NCBI GenBank assembly: GCA_937952395.1
Contig: CALFYV010000444.1
Span: 1 to 7,223 of the forward strand
From: an uncultured Bacteriovoracaceae bacterium
GTDB taxonomy: Bacteria > Bdellovibrionota > Bacteriovoracia > Bacteriovoracales > Bacteriovoracaceae
Direction: 5' to 3'
Length of the DNA stretch: 7,223 nucleotides
Shown here: piece after piece, positions 1 to 5,751 of the stretch
Position numbering within the stretch: the stretch's first letter is position 1
How the letters are laid out: each line of letters opens with the position of its first letter
Program-made: the position numbers and the translations under genes
Notes under the pieces: generated by a model
The model's database searches: none
The model's input: only the letters and a program-made list of their open reading frames with translations
Told to the model about the DNA's origin: nothing

Positions 1-269
1 ATAATAACGATGTACGTTACCAAAAAGCTGCTATGGCCATATCTAATTCGGATGGTACAGGAACCCCTCCTGGGGCCCAAGGCTTTCCCAAAGTGGTTTC
101 ACCTCCAGGGCCTATAGAACAAACTGAATGTTATAGTATCGCAGGCAAGCTCTACTACTATTTCATCGGAACAGGTGGAAGTGCAGGCTGCCCGAATCCT
201 TTTAAAGAAATTTTAAAAAGTTATTGGACGAGTTTAAAGAGTGATCAAGACAGACTCTATTACTTTTAA
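1..269 (+). CDS. C-terminal part of an unrecognised protein (5' end outside window)
   Basis: The frame is open from the first complete codon (position 3) to TAA at 267-269, so this is the 3' end of a gene that begins left of the window. About 88 residues are visible. The ATG at 33 is internal: nothing like a ribosome site precedes it and the frame continues upstream. The visible part starts with NNDVRYQKAAMAISNSDG, then has a Gly/Pro-rich stretch (TPPGAQGFPK, SPPGPIE) and an aromatic patch (KLYYYF). Two cysteines 20 residues apart (in ECYS and AGCPNP) could form a disulfide in an exported protein. The end is DRLYYF. I do not recognise the family. A surface or pilin-like secreted protein is one possibility, but that is only a guess from composition. 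No terminator is visible after the stop. Confidence 0.6.
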   Translation, partial: NNDVRYQKAAMAISNSDGTGTPPGAQGFPKVVSPPGPIEQTECYSIAGKLYYYFIGTGGSAGCPNPFKEILKSYWTSLKSDQDRLYYF

Positions 270-398
270 AGAGAATACTTAATTAATATCAATATTCTTA
301 TTGAATCGTAAATTTTTTATAGTGCTTATATTCTTGTTGAATAATAAGGGGTTAATGACAACAAATCTGGAGTCGTGGTCAATAAATTTAGAGGGGTA

Positions 399-599
399 AT
401 GGATATCATGCGCAGAAATTTCTACTCCACTAAGCTCATAACGGTTAGAAGCGTTGCTTCAGACTATGATGATCTCTACAATCCAAGCAAAGTTCGAGCT
501 GAAACCTATTCTGAAAGCCCTGACGAAAAAATACGCAACTTAGGTCTGAAATTTGTAAACCCGTTACAAGGTGAAGATCTTGATCGAATTTTTCACTAA
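399..599 (+). CDS. Small hypothetical protein, 66 aa
   Basis: A short gene for a soluble, charged protein with no signal peptide, membrane segment or cysteine. The codons look coding (many GNN and RNY codons, mixed charges: SDYDDLYNPSKVRAETYSE), and the product ends EDLDRIFH. The start is uncertain. ATG 399 has GAGG at 391-394 four bases upstream. ATG 408 sits 11 bases after the purine run. GTG 375 would add eight residues but has only GGAG two bases before it. I chose 399, which also overlaps the stop of a tiny upstream frame (355-399) as TAATG. I do not recognise the family. It is isolated from its neighbours by 129 and 97 bases, and the next gene has its own promoter, so it is probably monocistronic. 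A weak -10-like TATAGT lies at 318-323 without a good -35. Confidence 0.6.
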   Translation: MDIMRRNFYSTKLITVRSVASDYDDLYNPSKVRAETYSESPDEKIRNLGLKFVNPLQGEDLDRIFH

Positions 600-613
600 G
601 CAATTTTTTACTC

Positions 614-643
614 TTGAAATTATTCTTTTTCTACCTATATACT
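614..643 (+). promoter_or_regulatory. Sigma-70 promoter of the histone-H1-like gene
   Basis: TTGAAA (614-619), an 18-base spacer and TATACT (638-643) form the best housekeeping promoter match seen in this window. Transcription would start near 650, giving a leader of about 47 bases with the AAAGGA ribosome site at 684-689. It lies between the stop of the small ORF at 599 and the GTG start at 697, so it should serve the latter gene. Confidence 0.65.
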
Positions 644-696
644 AGGATCACTTCAGCAAGAAATAGTTCACTTGCAACATAACAAAGGATACTCCC

Positions 697-1221
697 GTGG
701 CTAAAAAGAAAAAAACCAGCAAAAAGGCGACTAAAAAAGGCGCAAAAAAAGCAACTAAGAAAGCGACTAAAAAGGCTGCTCCAAAAAAGAGAGCAACCAA
801 GAGTAAAGCTTCTTCAAAAAAATCAAAACCAGCTAAACGAAGTGCTAAATCAAAAAAGAGTTCTGCACCTAAGAAAGTTGTCATACCAACTCCAGCTCCT
901 GCACCTACAATGGTAAGCCAGGTTCCAGCAGCAACTCCAGCATCTTCAGATAGTAGTACTCCCTCTTCAGCTTTTGCTGAAGAAGAAGGTGAGGATCTAG
1001 AGACCGAAACCTTTGAAGAAGAATCCAGTGGAGAAAGCACTGGAAAGCTATCAGATGAATATAATCCTGATGATGAGCAAGAGGAAGAAGCCGTAGGGTA
1101 TGGTTGGGGATTTGATGAGCAATTTGAATCAGAAGAAGAAAAGACTTCTCTTTCAGCTAACTATATCGACGAAGACGAGGAATACGCAAAAGGTACTTCC
1201 ATAAATTATGATGAAGATTAA
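697..1221 (+). CDS. Histone-H1-like basic protein with an acidic C-terminal domain, 174 aa
   Basis: The start is GTG, with AAAGGA seven bases upstream. Residues 1-60 contain 27 Lys and 2 Arg and no Asp or Glu, built from AlaThrLysLys-type tetrapeptides and Ser/Pro/Ala, like the tail of eukaryotic H1 and of bacterial H1-like proteins (AlgP, HctA/B). Such tails bind DNA or RNA without a fold; that role is inferred here. A Pro/Ala/Ser/Thr linker covers about 61-90. Residues 91-174 are the opposite: 33 acidic residues against 3 Lys, with scattered aromatics (VGYGWGFDEQF, ANYIDEDEEY). The protein therefore has two oppositely charged, probably disordered halves, which could fold on each other, self-associate or act as a nucleic-acid mimic and chaperone. 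It has no histone fold and is unlike HMfB-type histones. The gene has its own promoter (614-643) and terminator (1248-1273), so it is a monocistronic and probably well-expressed unit. Confidence 0.85.
   Translation: MAKKKKTSKKATKKGAKKATKKATKKAAPKKRATKSKASSKKSKPAKRSAKSKKSSAPKKVVIPTPAPAPTMVSQVPAATPASSDSSTPSSAFAEEEGEDLETETFEEESSGESTGKLSDEYNPDDEQEEEAVGYGWGFDEQFESEEEKTSLSANYIDEDEEYAKGTSINYDED
727..774 (+). repeat. 12-bp tandem repeats encoding (A/G)(T/A)KK tetrapeptides
   Basis: Four consecutive 12-base units encode ATKK, GAKK, ATKK and ATKK (residues 11-26 of the H1-like protein). Lys codons alternate between AAA and AAG and Ala codons between GCG and GCA, so the copies have diverged at the DNA level while the peptide pattern is kept. 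Copy number in such tracts commonly varies between strains by slippage. Confidence 0.6.
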
Positions 1222-1247
1222 ATGACATTGTTTTTACTTCTTGATAG

Positions 1248-1273
1248 AAAGGGCCACATATGTGGCCTTTTTT
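1248..1273 (+). terminator. Intrinsic terminator after the H1-like gene
   Basis: A perfect 16-base palindrome (GGCCACATATGTGGCC, 1252-1267) gives a six-pair GC-rich stem around an ATAT loop, or longer if the loop pairs. AAAG before it extends the stem against the six T residues that follow (1268-1273). It lies 27 bases after the TAA of the H1-like gene. The T tract is only on the + side, so it acts in that direction. Confidence 0.9.
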
Positions 1274-1285
1274 ATTGAGAGCAAT

Positions 1286-1534
1286 ATGAAATTAGAGCTT
1301 TTTTATTTTCCAGAATGTCCCTACTGCCAAATAGTTTTATCCAAAATATCTCAACTAGATATCAAAGATAAAGTTGAACTTCTTCACATCTATAAAAATG
1401 ACCAAGCACGTGAACGCTTACTCACGGACACAGGGCGAAAAACTGTGCCATGTCTTTACATTGATAATCAACCTATGTTTGAATCGGCTGACATCGCCGC
1501 ATGGCTCAATAAGACTTTTCAAAAAGGTAAATAA
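1286..1534 (+). CDS. Glutaredoxin-like thiol-disulfide protein, 82 aa
   Basis: A small thioredoxin-fold protein of glutaredoxin size. The redox motif CPYC is at residues 11-14 after the first beta strand (LELFYFPE). The cis-proline signature TVP is at 53-55, and the glutathione-binding end ESADIAAWL is at about 66-74, also typical of GST N-terminal domains. It should reduce protein disulfides or glutathione mixed disulfides in the cytoplasm; there is no signal peptide. I chose ATG 1286, with GAGAG four bases upstream. A TTG 45 bases earlier is in frame, but it would translate through the terminator hairpin and add residues absent from the family. The stop overlaps the start of the HD phosphohydrolase by one base (TAATG), implying coupled translation. 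No promoter is evident between the terminator and this gene, so expression may depend on read-through or on a promoter I cannot see. Confidence 0.85.
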   Translation: MKLELFYFPECPYCQIVLSKISQLDIKDKVELLHIYKNDQARERLLTDTGRKTVPCLYIDNQPMFESADIAAWLNKTFQKGK

Positions 1535-2826
1535 TGGAAGTAAGAGACCCGGTTCATGGATCAATTTATATAGAAGACGCTGAAATTCCTATCATTGAAC
1601 ATCCCTATTTTCAAAGACTCAGAAGTATTAAACAGTTAGGTTTTTCAGAATTTGTTTTTCCTGGAGCAACTCATACTCGCTATCTACACTCGATAGGAGT
1701 GATGGAAGTAGCTAACAGAACTTTTAAAAGACTATTCCACGATAAACTTTATGATAAGGAATATTTAAGATTAAAAGAAACGTTTCGTTTAGCTTGTTTA
1801 TTACACGATATTGGACATGCGCCATTAAGTCACACAACAGAACTGGCGATGCCAATGGTGAATGAGTTAAAGATTCCTTCACGCTATAAATTTAAAAATG
1901 AACAAGCCAGTCATGAGCACTATACTCTTAAAATGATTGTGGACTCTGGTTTAACTGATACCTTTAAAAAAGTTAAAAATGATTTTGGTGTCGATTATCA
2001 TGCTGTTGCTGAACTTGTTCTAGGTAAAAATGACGATCCTGCTTATTTTGAAGTTGAAGGGACAAATTACTTTCCATTACTTCATCAACTTGTCTCCAGT
2101 GAAATCGATTGTGACCGCATGGACTATCTTCTGAGGGATAGTTATTTTTGTGGAGTAAGTTATGGGAACTATGATCTTGATTGGTTAATTGATAATTTTC
2201 AAATTTGTAAAATTGATGGCGTGGCCCAACTAGGAATTACCGAGCGTGCGATTTCTACTTTTGATGATTTTTTGATCAGCCGATTTCATATGTTTATGAT
2301 GGTGTACTTCCACTATAAAGCTGTCTGCTTAGAAAAGATGCTTTATAACTACTTTGCGGAAACCAAGGAATATTCAATTCCTGCAAATATTGAACAGTAT
2401 AAAGAGCATGATGATCATTTTCTCATGAAAGTTTTAAAATCAAGCAAGAACCGCTGGGCACAAGATATTATGGCCAATAAAATCCCACAAAAAATATTCG
2501 AAACTTTCGGTGAAGAGCAATTGAATAAATTTGAAATGATAGAGAAATATTTAAAAGAAAATGATATTGAGTTTATCAAATGTTCTTCGAGAGGAAGACT
2601 GTCTAAATATTATACTAGCGGTGATGACAAAGGCCCTCATAAATACCCAATCAAAGTCGTAAGGAAATATCCTGGAACAACAATGAATCCTTACCCGAAT
2701 ATAAATGAAGCTACCGATCTGTATGACAAATACAGTGAGTATCATGCAGTTAATCGACTTCATTGTGAGTATTCGAGCTTAACAGAGCAACAACAAAGCC
2801 AAATCACTCATTTGATTCAAAATTAA
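1534..2826 (+). CDS. HD-domain phosphohydrolase, SAMHD1/YwfO-like (putative dNTP triphosphohydrolase), 430 aa
   Basis: A full-length member of the COG1078 group, which includes SAMHD1 and the Enterococcus EF1143/Bacillus YwfO enzymes; characterised members remove triphosphate from dNTPs. The N-terminus has the family signature RDPVHG (4-9) and FQRLRSIKQLG (26-36). The metal site is intact by comparison with SAMHD1: His52 in TRYLHSIGV, His91-Asp92 in ACLLHDIGHAPLSH, and Asp194 in EIDCDRMDYLLRDS. His95, His100 and the H-x-H-Y at 127-130 match conserved catalytic and substrate positions. The C-terminal part (about 280-430) is the variable helical region, probably used in oligomerisation and allosteric dNTP binding. 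No SAM domain is present. The ATG overlaps the glutaredoxin stop by one base, with AAAAAGG six bases upstream. dNTP hydrolysis is inferred from the family; the true substrate cannot be read from the sequence. Confidence 0.9.
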   Translation: MEVRDPVHGSIYIEDAEIPIIEHPYFQRLRSIKQLGFSEFVFPGATHTRYLHSIGVMEVANRTFKRLFHDKLYDKEYLRLKETFRLACLLHDIGHAPLSHTTELAMPMVNELKIPSRYKFKNEQASHEHYTLKMIVDSGLTDTFKKVKNDFGVDYHAVAELVLGKNDDPAYFEVEGTNYFPLLHQLVSSEIDCDRMDYLLRDSYFCGVSYGNYDLDWLIDNFQICKIDGVAQLGITERAISTFDDFLISRFHMFMMVYFHYKAVCLEKMLYNYFAETKEYSIPANIEQYKEHDDHFLMKVLKSSKNRWAQDIMANKIPQKIFETFGEEQLNKFEMIEKYLKENDIEFIKCSSRGRLSKYYTSGDDKGPHKYPIKVVRKYPGTTMNPYPNINEATDLYDKYSEYHAVNRLHCEYSSLTEQQQSQITHLIQN

Positions 2827-2850
2827 TTAGCCCACGACCTCTATGGCCGT

Positions 2851-2865
2851 TAAAATAGCTCTATG
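2851..2865 (+). promoter_or_regulatory. Possible -10 element of a leaderless transcript
   Basis: TAAAAT (2851-2856) matches the sigma-70 -10 consensus at five of six positions and ends six bases before the ATG at 2863, so transcription would begin at or next to the start codon. No Shine-Dalgarno sequence is present in the 36-base gap after the HD gene, and no convincing -35 is visible. This is a tentative reading. Confidence 0.3.
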
Positions 2866-3528
2866 AACAAGATCGCTATTTATGTTCTGTTGATTCTTAT
2901 CTATTTAGGTTTAGCTAAGGGTTTTTCTACAAATGAACTCGGTATTAGTTATATTAAAAGTGCCAATGCTCTTTCTAATATCATTGAAGGAAAAAATCTT
3001 ACAGCTATACTCATCGATACTCATGCCACAGGCGTCTTTATAAAAACTTATTATCAAAAATATAAAATTGTTTACGGTTTTGAGCCATCAAGAGAAATAA
3101 TCGTTCGAACTTCTCGTAATTTTGCGCTTAAGAACAAAGATAATATTGGTCTCTCCTTATTTAGAAGATACGAAAGAGCTGATATAGAAAATACCACACC
3201 TCTTCCACCAGGCACTCTTTATGTAGGAAATCCAGCATTTGGACGTTGGCGCTACCATCCATCTGGACAAAAACAATGGCAATTTTTCAAAGCTTATCAA
3301 TCTTTGCCAAAAGAACTTGGTTGGGGAGAATTTCGTCCTTCAAAACGCTTTTACGAACTAACACAGTCCTATATCGGACAAAACAAGGCTTTTTATGGCG
3401 AAAGAAATGAATTTGGCACGCAAGGTGATATTACAAAAGCCAACTTTCCTGAATATTTTGAGCGTCAAAATAGACCTCAAAAAGGATTTAAGGATATAAT
3501 CATTGAGTACTTTAAAAACAATTTTTAA
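2863..3528 (+). CDS. Exported or membrane-anchored hypothetical protein, 221 aa
   Basis: I do not recognise the family. Residues 1-20 are a signal peptide or N-terminal anchor (MNKIAIYVLLILIYLGLAKG) with a hydrophobic core at 4-18. No clear signal-peptidase site is seen, so an anchored form is possible. The mature part is about 200 residues, entirely cysteine-free, basic and rich in aromatics (GRWRYHPSGQKQWQFFKAY, 127-145; ELGWGEFRPSKRFYEL, 151-166). A proline-rich turn TPLPPGTLYVGNPAFG lies at 112-127. The sequence reads as one globular periplasmic domain rather than a repeat protein. The ATG has no ribosome site but sits six bases after a -10-like TAAAAT. The next gene starts two bases after its stop, so it is probably co-transcribed and functionally tied to the DUF350-like membrane protein. 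Confidence 0.75.
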   Translation: MNKIAIYVLLILIYLGLAKGFSTNELGISYIKSANALSNIIEGKNLTAILIDTHATGVFIKTYYQKYKIVYGFEPSREIIVRTSRNFALKNKDNIGLSLFRRYERADIENTTPLPPGTLYVGNPAFGRWRYHPSGQKQWQFFKAYQSLPKELGWGEFRPSKRFYELTQSYIGQNKAFYGERNEFGTQGDITKANFPEYFERQNRPQKGFKDIIIEYFKNNF

Positions 3529-3530
3529 TT

Positions 3531-4436
3531 ATGAATGAAATTTTCGATAAACTTATTATTCAATTTTTTTTCACAATATTTATTTGTGCGCTTTTCTTTG
3601 TGTACAAATATGTTCATGCTTTCTTCTACCGCAATGAAAAAAATAATATCCTAAAAGTCCATTTTCCTGCAGAAAACTCCTCAAACACACTTCACTTTTT
3701 TTCTCGCTTAGTTGGAGTCTCTTTAATCTTTTCAACCTTAAGTTTTGATCAAACCAGTGGAATCTTCTTAAGTTTATTTCATTTTTTTGTATGGGGAACA
3801 CTCAGTTATCTTATTTATATTGTTTCAATTTACATAATAGAAAGTATTGTACTCTATAATTTCGAATACTTAGATGAAATTCATAAAAGAAAAAATTTTA
3901 GCTATGCCATTATTAGCTTTACTCAAGCCATTTCACTAGCTTTTATTGTTCGTGCCGTTGTTCAAGAGTCAGAAGGCTCACTGATTATTCTTGTGATGCT
4001 CTGGCTTTTTGCCTTGGTTCTTTTTGGTTTCTCCACAAAGCTGTATCCTCTTGTTTCTAAAATGTCTTTTAATAAAATGCTTATCCGTAAAAACCTGGCC
4101 CTGGCCATTTCCTATAGTGGTTTTATTCTAGGTTGCGCTATGATTATTGTTAGTGCTTTCGATCAAGAGCACTTTGATATTAAAAACTATGGTCTTCAAG
4201 TTATTCTTCGAATTTTACTCTCGCTTATCGTTTATCCCTTTTTTCGCAAAGGTGTGCTCATCACTTTTCGCCTACAGACAAACGATAAAGAATTCCTCAA
4301 ATCCCATAGTATTCAAGACCTGGACATTCCTATCGGATACGGTGTCTATGAAGGCGGCACTTTTTTAATAGCCGCGCTTTTAACTTCAGTTATTGTCGGA
4401 CGGATTCAGTTTGGAACTATTTACCCTTTCTTCTAA
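3531..4436 (+). CDS. Polytopic inner-membrane protein with DUF350 (YjfL-like) domains, 301 aa
   Basis: About eight hydrophobic segments lie near residues 8-30, 56-72, 78-108, 122-143, 150-168, 186-209, 220-238 and 272-290. Residues 114-210 follow the layout of E. coli YjfL: a polar loop, then a charged KRKN or RKN ahead of a small-residue-rich helix (KNFSYAIISFTQAISLAFIV; RKNLALAISYSGFILGC), separated by a helix ending in KLYPLVSK. The C-terminal GVYEGGTFLIAALLTSVIVG resembles the start of another such helix. YjfL is about 130 residues, so this looks like a double-length arrangement. DUF350 function is unknown. YjfL belongs to an E. coli operon that also carries a PspA-like protein, but no partner of that sort is seen here. 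The start has no ribosome site and follows the previous stop by two bases, which suggests reinitiation. The DUF350 call rests on remembered family patterns and needs a profile search. Confidence 0.7.
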   Translation: MNEIFDKLIIQFFFTIFICALFFVYKYVHAFFYRNEKNNILKVHFPAENSSNTLHFFSRLVGVSLIFSTLSFDQTSGIFLSLFHFFVWGTLSYLIYIVSIYIIESIVLYNFEYLDEIHKRKNFSYAIISFTQAISLAFIVRAVVQESEGSLIILVMLWLFALVLFGFSTKLYPLVSKMSFNKMLIRKNLALAISYSGFILGCAMIIVSAFDQEHFDIKNYGLQVILRILLSLIVYPFFRKGVLITFRLQTNDKEFLKSHSIQDLDIPIGYGVYEGGTFLIAALLTSVIVGRIQFGTIYPFF

Positions 4437-4453
4437 GCCAGGCTATTTAGCGT

Positions 4454-4469
4454 TATAGTTTTAAATATG
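4454..4469 (+). promoter_or_regulatory. Possible -10 element of a leaderless transcript for the rhodanese gene
   Basis: TATAGT (4454-4459) matches the -10 consensus at five of six positions and ends seven bases before ATG 4467. There is no Shine-Dalgarno sequence in the 30-base gap and no clear -35. With this spacing the mRNA would begin at or just before the AUG. The alternative is simple read-through from the upstream membrane-protein gene. Confidence 0.35.
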
Positions 4470-4982
4470 GCTGGACCAAATGTATTTGAAATTCTCAATC
4501 TTATTAATTCAAGACTCTCGCATATTGAGAAGAAACTCAATTATATGGAAGAAAAATTAGATCTCTCTTTATCTATTCAAAGAAACCATTTAATTCGAAT
4601 AAAAAATCACGAAGACATCTCTGACGATGTTATTTTAACTGGGCGCCCTTATAACGATCTCTCACCTGAGAAGGCTTATCAAATTTACCAGAATCCTGAT
4701 TTGGATTACTTTCTATTGGATGTATCCCGTGAGGAGTACAAGCCTGAAAGAAATCTTAAAGAGGCGATCAAGATACCTCTAGAAGAACTTGAAGAGCGCT
4801 GCTTTGAACTTGTAAACCATACCACCCCTATTCTTGTCATTTCTGAACAAGGAGTTCGCTCTATTCAAGCTTGCGAGCTTTTAATTAAAAAAGGATATTT
4901 TAATATCAATAACGTTTCTGGTGGGTATAAATTTTGGCCAGGATTTAAATTGAAAGAAACTCAAAAGTCAGTTTCTGCTTAG
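4467..4982 (+). CDS. Coiled-coil plus rhodanese-like protein lacking the catalytic cysteine, 171 aa
   Basis: Residues 5-45 form an amphipathic helix with leucine/isoleucine spacing typical of a short coiled coil (ILNLINSRLSHIEKKLNYME). Residues 62-160 are a rhodanese domain: SPEKAYQI, the first core strand FLLDVSREEY (82-91), AIKIPLEELEER (100-111), the active-site loop ISEQGVRSIQACELL (125-139), and the closing NVSGGYKFWPG (149-159). In active rhodaneses the loop is Cys-x-x-Gly-x-Arg; here it reads Ser126-Glu-Gln-Gly-Val-Arg, so the sulfur-carrying cysteine is missing. The protein is therefore probably a non-catalytic binding module, possibly oligomerised by the coiled coil. Cys136 is close in sequence but on the following helix. 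It is cytoplasmic, with no signal peptide. The gene converges on marR, with overlapping stops. Confidence 0.85.
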   Translation: MAGPNVFEILNLINSRLSHIEKKLNYMEEKLDLSLSIQRNHLIRIKNHEDISDDVILTGRPYNDLSPEKAYQIYQNPDLDYFLLDVSREEYKPERNLKEAIKIPLEELEERCFELVNHTTPILVISEQGVRSIQACELLIKKGYFNINNVSGGYKFWPGFKLKETQKSVSA

Positions 4983-5437
4983 TGATTAAATAAATTAAAC
5001 TCTTCTTTGGAATTTAACTCTCTATGCAAATTTTCCAGCATCAACTCAACTCGATCTAGCTCAACCTCTCCCACTTTTCCAGAATAAGTATTTTCTAGAT
5101 CATCGATAACATCAACTAGATTAAATTTAAATTTCTCACCATATTCAGTGAGATAAACTTTTTGCTCACGCTTATCCGTAGAAGAGGAACGGCGAACAAT
5201 ATAACCACGTTTTTCTAATTCATTTAAATGAGAAGTCATGGTTTGTTTTTTTAAACCACAAGAAACACCAATTTCTTTTATTGATGGGCCATCGTTTTCA
5301 CAAAGAAACATAAGTATTTCTAGAAAGCTTGGACGAAGATCCGTGAATCCACGATCTTGTAAATGAGATAGCAATTCAATGCTATACATTCTATAGATTT
5401 TCTTTAGTAGACTTCCAATATGTGAGATTCTTTTCAT
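4979..5437 (-). CDS. MarR-family winged-helix transcriptional regulator, 152 aa
   Basis: Length and layout fit MarR dimers. Helices at 1-47 lead into the winged helix-turn-helix: PSIKEIGVSCGLKKQTMTSHLNELEKRGYI (51-80), the recognition helix being about 64-76. The wing SSSTDKREQKVYLTEYG (84-100) carries the conserved Asp88-x-Arg90. The C-terminal helices (101-145) would complete the dimer interface. MarR proteins are usually repressors released by small aromatics or by oxidation. Cys46 and Cys60 are present, but whether they sense anything is unknown. The ATG is preceded only by a weak GGA seven bases away. A 17-bp palindrome at 5459-5475 may be its own operator. It lies 65 bases after the stop of the envelope operon on the same strand, with no clear terminator between, so read-through from that operon is possible. 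Confidence 0.9.
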   Translation of the reverse strand: MKRISHIGSLLKKIYRMYSIELLSHLQDRGFTDLRPSFLEILMFLCENDGPSIKEIGVSCGLKKQTMTSHLNELEKRGYIVRRSSSTDKREQKVYLTEYGEKFKFNLVDVIDDLENTYSGKVGEVELDRVELMLENLHRELNSKEEFNLFNH

Positions 5438-5458
5438 TTAACTATCCAACTGCACAAT

Positions 5459-5475
5459 AGTATTACTGTCATACT
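5459..5475 (-). promoter_or_regulatory. Candidate MarR operator overlapping the marR promoter region
   Basis: AGTATTACTGTCATACT is a 17-bp palindrome around a central base with seven of eight pairs matching. MarR dimers typically bind palindromes of this size near their own start codon, and it lies 22-38 bases upstream of marR. Read on the minus strand, a TTGAAG about 17 bases before AGTAAT would put the palindrome over the -10 region, the position expected for autorepression. The promoter assignment is weak; the symmetry is directly visible. Confidence 0.5.
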
Positions 5476-5502
5476 TTATCCCAGCTTCAAATTAAAAGCA
5501 AA

Positions 5503-5751
5503 TTAGAGAGTTTCCATGATTTTTGTAAACGCCGGGTCATAAATGATCTGCATTCTTTTTTCTTGAAGCAGTGCTTCTTTTGATTTGTTCTTACTCATTT
5601 CTGGAGTGGGTAAAAAACCGTACTCCAAAAGGCTCTTGCGGACTACATATTTAGCATAAGGGCCTATTAGCTTTGGTTCACTCTTTTCAGCGATATCTTG
5701 AGCAAAACCTATGCTGATGAGCAAAGAGAAAACAATAATCAACTTTCTCAT
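5503..5751 (-). CDS. Small exported protein, 82 aa, third gene of an envelope operon
   Basis: A signal peptide is clear: MRK, a hydrophobic core LIIVFSLLISIG and a probable signal-peptidase I site after Phe16-Ala17. The mature product is about 65 residues, basic and probably helical (YAKYVVRKSLLEYG, 32-45; SKEALLQEKRMQIIYD, 57-72), with no cysteines. I do not recognise the family. The ATG overlaps the lipoprotein stop by one base (TAATG), with AAAAGGA five bases upstream, so it is translationally coupled to that gene. It is the last gene of a three-gene unit transcribed from near 6851. Confidence 0.75.
   Translation of the reverse strand: MRKLIIVFSLLISIGFAQDIAEKSEPKLIGPYAKYVVRKSLLEYGFLPTPEMSKNKSKEALLQEKRMQIIYDPAFTKIMETL

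Noticed and set aside
270..310. Inverted AGAATA/TATTCT after the left partial gene as a terminator
   Set aside because: The arms are short, AT-only and 15 or more bases apart, with no T tract.
648..1040. Minus-strand open frame of 130 residues opposite the H1-like gene
   Set aside because: Its Phe/Ala/Leu/Val-rich product is the direct antisense image of the Lys/Ala repeats; no ribosome site, and the + gene has promoter, ribosome site and terminator.
1241..1285. TTG extension of the glutaredoxin gene
   Set aside because: It would translate through the terminator hairpin, lacks a ribosome site and adds residues before the family's first strand.
2551..2763. Minus-strand frame within the HD gene
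   Set aside because: The HD phosphohydrolase is unambiguous in the + frame through this part; the antisense product has no features.
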